12,356 bases of DNA from CAKSQL01 sp045606465 (lineage in GTDB: Bacteria > Bacillota > Clostridia > UBA1381): assembly GCA_045606465.1 (NCBI GenBank), contig JAZURZ010000042.1, forward strand, positions 1-12,356, in the 5' to 3' direction. Below the pieces are notes generated by a model. It had not been told where the DNA came from. It saw only the letters and a list, made by a program, of their open reading frames with translations, and did no database searches. This document shows positions 6,996 through 12,356 of the stretch, in pieces. Each line of letters opens with the position of its first letter. Position 1 is the stretch's first letter. A program made the translations under genes and the position numbers.

Positions 6996-7225
6996 TGCAA
7001 ATCACCCGCGGTACCACTCAAATTGCGATTTTTAAAAAATCGCCACTCTCAGGGTCTGACAACCCATATGCATTAACGCAGCAATCACGGGAAGGTTCTA
7101 CTCGCATCAGCTTTCTTCCTTCCGGCTCAGGAGCTACAAATATGCAATATCCACCATGGCTTGCACCAACCGCCATTTCTCTCAAGGCTTCATAAAGCAT
7201 AACCTCTCCGTCAAGGCCTTTAATA
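6951..7225 (-). ncRNA. T-box riboswitch leader, specifier triplet probably GUA (Val)
   Basis: Read on the minus strand, the leader has all T-box parts. Stem I begins with GACGGAG; the helix GGAG/CTCC is flanked by GA and TGA as in the kink-turn. An upper stem TATGC/GCATA and an apical hairpin ATGGC/GCCAT follow. The specifier-loop 3' strand is TTTGTAG, seven nt as usual, so the triplet by position is GTA (complement of 7135-7137). The T-box core GAGTGGTACCGCG is at 7007-7019. Its GAGTG can pair with CACTC (6993-6997) as antiterminator. The competing terminator is a 12-bp stem (6984-6995 with 6959-6970) followed by seven Ts (6951-6957). The usual loop-E bases AGUA/GAA are replaced by AGGU/UUU, so the specifier call is tentative although the T-box class is secure. 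Confidence 0.92.
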
Positions 7226-7231
7226 AGTGAT

Positions 7232-7260
7232 ACTATATCACAATAAAGCAAATATGTCAA
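7232..7260 (-). promoter_or_regulatory. Sigma-A promoter of the T-box/acyl-CoA synthetase unit
   Basis: TTGACA (complement of 7255-7260) and TATAGT (complement of 7232-7237) with a 17-nt spacer on the minus strand. Predicted start is about 7225, giving a leader of about 300 nt that contains the T-box. Confidence 0.88.
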
Positions 7261-7404
7261 GAAATTTTTAAAAATTTTCAGAATTCAAGAAAACCCTTTA
7301 GAATTAAAAGTAAAAACCAGATAATAAACGCCAAAGATCATCTAATCAAGAAGGACAAACAGATAGCAAAAAAGGTAAAAGTTTATATTCGAAAAATTGA
7401 CAAA

Positions 7405-7447
7405 TTCTAATTAACATATTGAAAAAATGGCAAAAATATGTTAGAAT
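7405..7447 (+). promoter_or_regulatory. Promoter of the secreted-protein pair with flanking inverted repeat
   Basis: TTGAAA (7419-7424) and TAGAAT (7442-7447) with a 17-nt spacer form a good sigma-A promoter. An inverted repeat overlaps it: ATTCTA-ATT-AACATATT (7405-7420) against AATATGTTAGAAT (7435-7447), complementary except for a 3-nt insertion. One arm covers the -10 and the other reaches the -35, so it could be a repressor operator. A TTGACA at 7397-7402 has no -10 at suitable spacing. From 7261 to 7396 I see no gene. Confidence 0.6.
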
Positions 7448-7517
7448 ATAAAAGAAAAATATGAAAAGGTTGTAATGGTTATCTAACAGTCTACAGATGA
7501 ATATATGAGGGAAAATC

Positions 7518-7625
7518 GTGATCGAACCAGTAACTCAAAGGCAAAAAGAAGACATGCGTTCCAAAAGAATACTTGTGCTCTTTTTCGCTTTTTTTGATTT
7601 GGAAACAATTTTACGTTACAAATAA
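7518..7625 (+). CDS. Possible 35-aa leader peptide
   Basis: A GTG-started frame with GAGGG at 7508-7512, about 5 nt before the start, inside the leader of the secreted-protein pair. The product begins MIEPVTQRQKEDMRSKR and has a hydrophobic stretch ILVLFFAFF before ending LRYK. It stops 21 nt before the ATG of the next gene. The hairpin and T run at 7541-7595 lie wholly inside it, so ribosomes translating it would open that hairpin. Alternatively the frame is chance and the leader is only structured RNA. I do not recognise the peptide. Confidence 0.3.
   Translation: MIEPVTQRQKEDMRSKRILVLFFAFFDLETILRYK
7541..7595 (+). terminator. Possible attenuator hairpin in the leader
   Basis: AAAAAGA (7543-7549) pairs with TCTTTTT (7579-7585), ACA (7552-7554) with TGT (7574-7576), and GC (7541-7542) with GC (7587-7588). 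Seven Ts follow (7589-7595). The stem is AU-rich and has a 2x2 internal loop, so it is weaker than the other terminators here. It sits between the promoter and the gene, which fits attenuation. Upstream, TGGTT/AACCA (about 7476 and 7525) suggests further leader structure. Confidence 0.42.
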
Positions 7626-7646
7626 TAACAAAAGGAGCAATCTTTT

Positions 7647-8977
7647 ATGAGAGGATTAAACATATTTAAATGGATTATTTCAATTATTTTAGCTCCAAAA
7701 GGTGATAGTAATTATGGCGACATACGAATAATTGATTATGAAGTTGATGTTCCTGCTTAGGTATTGACTCCAATACTGGTGCTACAATTAGTTATGGAAG
7801 CGGATTCCCCATATATTTAGACGTTCAGTTTTATGACCCTTATAGTACTGCTGAGATTGTAGTTGAGTTTGTTGGTTATCAAATACCTATGGGCGAAAGT
7901 TGGGCTTGTATTCAGGGGTATTCTGATTATAAGCAAATGGCTATTCAAAGTTTAACTGGTTTAGAAGAAACTGTTTATCCTATGCCTTATGACGATTTAG
8001 GATTACCATATATTCATGATTTTGGTCAATCTCCAACGATGTGGATTGGAGATAAAATGCCAAGTGGTTATTATAAGCCTGTTCCCATGAGTAGATGTGT
8101 ATATATGGTAATAGAATTCAGTATTTATAATTCGCAAGGTATTGAAGTAAATGTTGCTGCATTTAAAGATAATGAAAATGGTTTTGAAAATAGATTCAGT
8201 GATTATCAGGCTGGAAGTAACCCGAACATCACAGCACCTTTTATAAAAGATATGCAATATAAAGGTATTGCAAATACTTTGCCACAAGTTGATACTAAAC
8301 TAATTATGGCTATTGATGATAGTGTTACAAATGGTTCTAATTTACCTGTTACGGTCTTTAATCCTATTGAGCCTGGTGGTAATACAACATATTGGTGGAA
8401 AACAAATATAAATCCTCAATCAGAAAGGTATTATGCAAATTTAAGTGATTCTTCAAATATGATTCATTTTACTTATAATGACCCTCAAAAATTGAATGCT
8501 TATGGCTCTGCTTTTCTAGGCGAAAAAGATACTGTCTGGCGTTTTGATGTAGAGCATAGTGACACATATCAATTCCCTGCAAATAGGATTGCAGATAACG
8601 ACCCGAATTATGTTTTACCAAGACCATATATTGTAAATAGTAATGGTCAAAGCAGCAATCTCTATGCGGGGCAGAATTTAGCGAACTATGGTGTGGTTAA
8701 CAGATACAATTATGAAGTCTTTAATTTTAGTAGTTCACAAAGAAGTGGAACCTTTAATCTGGAAACTGGCTCTAATAATGTAATTGTATTGAGGCATCCG
8801 AACTATATAGATAGTATTTATCTTGCTTACTTCAAGGGTGAAAACACTACTCAAGTAAAAGATGTACTTAATGAATTCACATTAGAGAGTGGTGCTGGAA
8901 TAGGTACAATAGTTGATATTGTTTTGACTACAGGTAATGCTGGCGGAATGGCAAATTCAGTTACAGTAATAGAATAA
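7647..8977 (+). CDS. Secreted or surface protein of unknown function, interrupted by a -1 frameshift
   Basis: I do not recognise this family. Translation should start at ATG 7647, with AGGAG 9 nt upstream, but the frame ends at TAG 7758-7760 after 37 codons (ending DYEVDVPA). Coding continues in the -1 frame from 7757 as LGIDSNTGATISYGSG, then GFPIYLDVQFYDPY, and stays open to 8977. That part has no start codon before ATG 7889 and no ribosome site there. The joined product would be 443 aa, rich in Asn, Ser, Tyr and Gly with beta-strand-like patterning. The N-terminus has only a short hydrophobic run (IFKWIISIIL), not a full signal peptide, so sequence may also be missing there. No slippery heptamer is present, so a lost base (mutation or sequencing error) is likelier than programmed frameshifting. 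It lies 20 nt before the stalk-domain gene and shares its promoter. Confidence 0.7.
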
Positions 8978-8997
8978 AAAGAAAGTGAGGATGTATT

Positions 8998-11202
8998 ATG
9001 AATATTAAAAAACTATTATGTTGCTTTATCTTATTAGTGTTCAGCTTATGTAGTATCTCTGTATCAGCAGAAAACTTTATAGAGTATGATATAGTCAGGG
9101 GTAAAGCGGAATCTGTTAACTACTGTGCTTATAATGGAAACACTTATGTGCTTGTAGGTAATGGTGGATTAATTTCTGTATCATCTGATTTATCTACTTG
9201 GCAAGAAATAAAAAATGTTTGTTATACAGATATAGAAAAGGTAATTTGGGATGGAACCAACTTTGTTTTCTTATCCGAGTATAATGTGTATAAATCTCCT
9301 GATGGCTATTCTTGGACTAAATCTGCTTGTGATTTTACATATACAAGTGATTTTGCTTTGGCAGGTGATAAGTTTATTGTTCATAAGCCTACAGAAAGAA
9401 ATGCACGTGGTGTTGCTTATGCTCCTGTAGGTTTAACAAGTGATTTTATAAACTTTGAAGAATTAAACTTTGATACTGTTTTAGAGAATGTTAAGTTAAC
9501 TTATACATTTGCTCCTTTGGTGTATTATATTGATGGTGTGTATTTTGCATTAGGACTGATGCCCAATATGGTATATTCTTCTGATTTAGTGAATTGGTCT
9601 GCTGTGCCTGTTCTTCCCAACAAGGATAACTCGTTAGCAGAACAATTATTATTCACTTCTAATAGCGAAGACTTTTTGATTTACTATAATGAAGGCTCTA
9701 AGCTAATATGCTACTCCATTTCTAAAAATGATATGTCTGAATGGAGACAGAATATTATTGACATAGGGCATGTTTGGAGTAGTGCCACTATGCAGAAAAT
9801 AAATAATGAAATATATCTATTTAGTAGTTTCAATAATGTATATAAATCAAACGATGCTTATTTATTTAATAAAGTGGACATAACAACTGATGATGGCTAC
9901 TTCGTATCTAATGTGGTCCTTCCATTGAAGGTTCTTAAAGGTTCTATAAATATAACTGCTTATAATAATGAAACTATTGAAGGATTTAATCTTCAAACTC
10001 CTGTTGTATTTGAGAACAGTTTATTATGGACTGGAAAAGAGTATATAAAACACGATGCTTCAGAAGGTGTTGTTTATAAATCCACAGATAAACGTACTCT
10101 ATCCGAGTCTAATATTACATCTGACAATTACAAGGCTTTTCGTAGTGCTGGTTCTGGAACTGATAAAGAAATGCTTTGGGATGGTGCAAGGTATATTGCA
10201 AGAATAACAGGCTACGAAGCTCCAAAGTTGCGTGGTGGAGCTTTAGAGGATGGTAGAAAACTGTTTGTATTTGATGAAGCATTAAATATGGTTGATGAAG
10301 TTATCTTTGTGGGTGATGTATGTGCAATGTCATTTGTGAATGGTAAATACTATGTAAAAATTGGTGACCTTGTAGATAATGAAAAGTATTATATTTATTC
10401 TTCCACAAACTTAAATGATTGGAATTTAAATGGTAATTTATCCGAAGTTCCTGTTAGTAATGGTAAAAGCGAAATATTGTTCCAATACGACCGCACGAGC
10501 TCAGTTGCTTCATATACAGGACGTGATAAAATAACTCAATCAAATATAAATCTGGGTAATCAAAATTTCTCTGAAATTGATTATGAAACTGAATCATTAA
10601 ACTATTCTACTGTTATTGATGGTATATATGTATCTAAAATGATTACTGAAAATGGTGTTTATATTGGATTTTCAGATGATGGGGTTTATTATAACAAGGT
10701 TAAACTGCCTGATGATTATTTGATTTTGAAAGAGCGAGGCACAACAACTAAAAGTCCTCTATTCTATGATTTAGGTAATTCTATTGCTTATGAAGAATAT
10801 GGTTTAGTTGTTCGTTTCAATAAGGCTGCAATAAAATCATCCTTTAATTCTGGAGCACATACTTATGTAAAGGTTTCTGATAAAGTTTTAGGGTTTGATA
10901 CAGAGCCAGTTATTGAATCTGATAGAACTCTTGTTCCTTTAAGATTTATCTTTGAAAGCATGGGTGCAGAAGTAGATTGGGAAAACGATACAAGAACTGC
11001 AATAGTACAAAATGAAGAAACTACTATATTATTCTCTATTGATAATACTACAGCAAGCGTTAATAGTGTGAGTAAAACAATGGATGTTCCTGCACGTCTT
11101 GTAAATGATAAGACAATGGTTCCACTCAGATTCTTAAGTGAAGAACTTGGATTTAATGTGGAATGGGATAAGGAAAATCGAATAACAATAATAAGTAAAT
11201 AA
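8998..11202 (+). CDS. Exported Asp-box repeat protein with C-terminal stalk (copper amine oxidase N-like) domain
   Basis: A 734-aa exported protein. Residues 1-24 form a signal peptide (MNIKKLLCC, a hydrophobic core, cut after SVSA). The body has scattered repeats of the S-x-D-x-x-x-W type, SSDLSTW (62-68), SPDGYSW (100-106, the classic Asp-box form) and SSDLVNW (194-200), plus looser ones (SSTNLNDW, FSDDGVYY). These suggest a beta-propeller, as in BNR/sialidase-fold proteins. The last 112 residues (623-734) hold two units of the Cu_amine_oxidN1 type: RTLVPLRFIFESMGAEVDW and KTMVPLRFLSEELGFNVEW. That domain is common in clostridial surface proteins and implies no amine oxidase activity. No sortase motif is seen. 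A GTGAGG site lies 7 nt before the ATG. Ligand and function are unknown; no sialidase catalytic residues were identified. Confidence 0.85.
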   Translation: MNIKKLLCCFILLVFSLCSISVSAENFIEYDIVRGKAESVNYCAYNGNTYVLVGNGGLISVSSDLSTWQEIKNVCYTDIEKVIWDGTNFVFLSEYNVYKSPDGYSWTKSACDFTYTSDFALAGDKFIVHKPTERNARGVAYAPVGLTSDFINFEELNFDTVLENVKLTYTFAPLVYYIDGVYFALGLMPNMVYSSDLVNWSAVPVLPNKDNSLAEQLLFTSNSEDFLIYYNEGSKLICYSISKNDMSEWRQNIIDIGHVWSSATMQKINNEIYLFSSFNNVYKSNDAYLFNKVDITTDDGYFVSNVVLPLKVLKGSINITAYNNETIEGFNLQTPVVFENSLLWTGKEYIKHDASEGVVYKSTDKRTLSESNITSDNYKAFRSAGSGTDKEMLWDGARYIARITGYEAPKLRGGALEDGRKLFVFDEALNMVDEVIFVGDVCAMSFVNGKYYVKIGDLVDNEKYYIYSSTNLNDWNLNGNLSEVPVSNGKSEILFQYDRTSSVASYTGRDKITQSNINLGNQNFSEIDYETESLNYSTVIDGIYVSKMITENGVYIGFSDDGVYYNKVKLPDDYLILKERGTTTKSPLFYDLGNSIAYEEYGLVVRFNKAAIKSSFNSGAHTYVKVSDKVLGFDTEPVIESDRTLVPLRFIFESMGAEVDWENDTRTAIVQNEETTILFSIDNTTASVNSVSKTMDVPARLVNDKTMVPLRFLSEELGFNVEWDKENRITIISK

Positions 11203-11221
11203 ATTTTCAAAGTGATCAATT

Positions 11222-11260
11222 CCTCTGCTGTTTGCCTATAAAAAATTCAAACAGCAGAAG
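11222..11260 (+). terminator. Probable terminator of the secreted-protein operon
   Basis: TCTGCTGTTTG (11224-11234) pairs perfectly with CAAACAGCAGA (11248-11258) around a 13-nt loop, starting 21 nt after the stop codon. The following ATTTCTAT is a poor T tract, so termination may be partial. Confidence 0.65.
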
Positions 11261-11292
11261 ATTTCTATCAAAAAGTTATTTACTGTAGAATG

Positions 11293-11322
11293 CTGTCATT
11301 TTTTTGTTGCCTGTGCTACAAT
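11293..11322 (+). promoter_or_regulatory. Likely promoter of the alkylation-repair gene
   Basis: TACAAT (11317-11322) is a good -10. CTGTCA (11293-11298), 18 nt upstream, matches the -35 consensus at four of six positions. The predicted leader is about 28 nt, with AGGAG at 11345-11349 ahead of ATG 11357. Confidence 0.5.
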
Positions 11323-11356
11323 AAATGCATATTAAATTTTAAACAGGAGAAATGCA

Positions 11357-12046
11357 ATGGATATACTCAAGCAAATAAAAAACGAACTTTTTTTGTTTCG
11401 GGATTTAAAATACAAGGAATTTCATTCAAAGCTTATGCCTACAATTAATCCTGACACAATAATAGGAGTAAGGGTTCCTATTTTGCGCTCTTATGCAAAC
11501 AAGCTTTTTAAGAAAGAGGGAATCGAAAAATTTCTTTTATCTCTTCCCCATAACTACTACGAGGAAAACAACCTTCATGCATTTTTAATTGAAAAAACCA
11601 AAGATTATGATGAGTGTATCCAAAGGCTTGAAAGGTTTTTGCCATATGTTGATAATTGGGCAACTTGCGACATGATGCGCCCAAAATGTCTTTCTCAAAA
11701 TAAAGATAAACTTATTTTGAAAATAAAGGAATGGATTTTATCGGAGCATACTTATACAGTGCGTTTTGGCATTGAAATGCTTATGATATTTTTTGCAGAT
11801 GATGAATTTTCTTTGGATTATTTAGAACTTGTTGCATCAATAAAATCGGAAGAATATTACATTAATATGATGTTATCTTGGTATTTTGCGACTCTTCTTG
11901 CAAAGCAATACGAAAGCACAATCCCCTATCTTGAAAAAAACATTTTGCCAGTATGGGTACACAACAAAACAATTCAAAAAGCGGTGGAAAGCTATCGTAT
12001 TTCTATTGAGAAAAAAGAATATCTTAAAAAATTAAAAAGAAAATAA
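11357..12046 (+). CDS. AlkD-family DNA alkylation repair protein (HEAT-like DNA glycosylase)
   Basis: A 229-aa all-helical protein of the DNA alkylation repair family (AlkC/AlkD-type HEAT-like repeats). AlkD excises bulky or cationic N3- and N7-alkylated bases without flipping them out. The residues shown to matter in Bacillus cereus AlkD (Trp109, Asp113, Arg148, Trp187) correspond to W101 and D105 in NWATCDMMRPK, R136 in YTVRFGIEML, and W175 in MLSWYFATLL, with matching spacing. VHNKTIQKAVESYRI near the C-terminus is also typical. Length is near the family norm (about 225-240 aa). It stands alone with its own promoter and an AGGAG site 7 nt before the ATG, and it converges on rlmB. Many clostridial members with this pattern are untested enzymatically. 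Confidence 0.92.
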   Translation: MDILKQIKNELFLFRDLKYKEFHSKLMPTINPDTIIGVRVPILRSYANKLFKKEGIEKFLLSLPHNYYEENNLHAFLIEKTKDYDECIQRLERFLPYVDNWATCDMMRPKCLSQNKDKLILKIKEWILSEHTYTVRFGIEMLMIFFADDEFSLDYLELVASIKSEEYYINMMLSWYFATLLAKQYESTIPYLEKNILPVWVHNKTIQKAVESYRISIEKKEYLKKLKRK

Positions 12047-12096
12047 ATTTAATTATAACCACCAGCAAATTAATATTTTTCTCGCTCTATGGAAGG

Positions 12097-12126
12097 GGTG
12101 CTATTAGTTGTCTAACTAAAAACACC
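12097..12126 (+). promoter_or_regulatory. Palindromic hairpin/operator-like site in the alkD 3' region
   Basis: TTAGTT (12104-12109) and AACTAA (12114-12119) form a perfect dyad around GTCT, nested inside GGTG (12097-12100)/CACC (12123-12126). As DNA it resembles a DtxR/IdeR-type operator; as RNA it is a two-tier hairpin. No gene starts downstream on the plus strand, so a role as an operator is hard to place. Function unknown. Confidence 0.35.
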
Positions 12127-12130
12127 GACA

Positions 12131-12167
12131 AAAAATATCCTTTTGCAAATAGCAAAAGGATATTTTT
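12131..12167. terminator. Bidirectional terminator between alkD and rlmB
   Basis: A 16-bp perfect stem (12131-12146 with 12152-12167; core TATCCTTTTGC/GCAAAAGGATA) with a 5-nt loop. It has T runs in both directions. It serves two convergent genes: alkD-like ending at 12046 and rlmB ending at 12180. Confidence 0.93.
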
Positions 12168-12179
12168 CTTTTATTAAAC

Positions 12180-12356
12180 TCAATTCATTTTCTGACGTAC
12201 AACCTCATACATAAGCACTGCTGCCGCAACTGACGCATTAAGGGAGTTTATTTCTCCAAACATTGGAATTTTTACCAAAAAGTCACACTTTTCCTTAACC
12301 AATCTTGATATTCCCTCTCCCTCGCTACCAATTACCAATCCGATTGAGCCTTTAAG
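12180..12356 (-). CDS. rlmB: 23S rRNA (guanosine-2'-O-)-methyltransferase RlmB (TrmH/SpoU family), C-terminal 58 residues
   Basis: The minus strand from the window edge to TGA at 12180-12182 encodes the C-terminal part of a SpoU/TrmH-family (SPOUT) 2'-O-ribose methyltransferase. Motif 2, LVIGSEGEGISRLV, and motif 3, IPMFGEINSLNASVAAAVLMYE, form the knotted AdoMet-binding site; Asn and Ser in SLNAS are family signatures. The ending YEVVRQK is typical. RlmB methylates G2251 of 23S rRNA in E. coli. Other TrmH-like paralogues (for example RlmH-unrelated YacO/YsgA types) share these motifs, so the exact rRNA target is less sure than the family. The 5' three quarters lie outside the window. Confidence 0.88.
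   Translation of the reverse strand, partial: LKGSIGLVIGSEGEGISRLVKEKCDFLVKIPMFGEINSLNASVAAAVLMYEVVRQKMN

Noticed and set aside
7018..7260. Minus-strand 80-codon frame in the T-box region
   Set aside because: It lies entirely within the structured T-box leader and its start lies at the promoter -35; its codons simply read through T-box stems.
7454..7540. Cyclic-di-GMP or other known riboswitch before the surface genes
   Set aside because: The conserved cores I know for these classes are absent; only generic hairpins are seen.
7750..7765. Programmed -1 frameshift site
   Set aside because: The sequence around CCT GCT TAG has no X-XXY-YYZ heptamer and re-pairing of the Ala tRNA in the -1 frame would be poor; an indel is simpler.
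11224..11258. Insertion-sequence terminal repeat
   Set aside because: No transposase or target duplication nearby; the position right after a stop codon fits a terminator.
1..12356. CRISPR arrays, tRNA or rRNA genes, prophage or transposon genes
   Set aside because: No spaced direct repeats, cloverleaf with CCA-end pattern, rRNA segments, integrase or transposase motifs were found on either strand.

Overview
The window looks like chromosomal DNA of an anaerobic, low-GC, spore-forming Firmicute (class Clostridia). The reasons are the AT-rich sequence, strong AGGAGG-type ribosome sites, a T-box riboswitch, a 23-residue SpoVM-like sporulation peptide, and a linked pair of clostridial DNA-repair families (radical SAM plus TIGR03915/DUF4130-like). 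Both ends cut through genes.

Layout. (1) 1-1612, plus strand: the C-terminal part of a radical SAM DNA modification/repair protein, translationally overlapped by its usual TIGR03915-type partner. A strong bidirectional terminator (1721-1768) follows. (2) 1776-4410, minus strand: a 623-aa membrane-anchored nucleotide-sugar 4,6-dehydratase with a textbook promoter at 4476-4503, then a DtxR/MntR-type metalloregulator, then two very small genes: a 53-aa two-helix membrane protein and spoVM. (3) 4635-7260, minus strand: a 764-aa XRE-HTH/cupin/acyl-CoA-synthetase fusion. It is preceded by a complete T-box leader whose specifier triplet, by position, is GUA (valine). (4) 7400-11202, plus strand: a promoter, a leader of about 190 nt with a possible attenuator and a 35-codon reading frame, a secreted or surface protein gene broken by a -1 frameshift, and an intact 734-aa exported protein with Asp-box-like repeats and a C-terminal pair of copper-amine-oxidase-N-like (stalk) repeats. 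(5) 11357-12046, plus strand: an AlkD-type DNA alkylation repair protein. It converges on the 3' end of rlmB (minus strand), with a shared terminator between them.

The most interesting point is the T-box in front of the acyl-CoA synthetase. T-boxes normally sense uncharged tRNA and control aminoacyl-tRNA synthetases or amino-acid supply genes. A valine-type T-box on an acid-activating enzyme would fit valine made from isobutyrate through isobutyryl-CoA and reductive carboxylation. This is an inference from the leader anatomy and enzyme class and is untested. Two real genes, spoVM and the 53-aa gene upstream of it, are short enough to escape normal gene calling.
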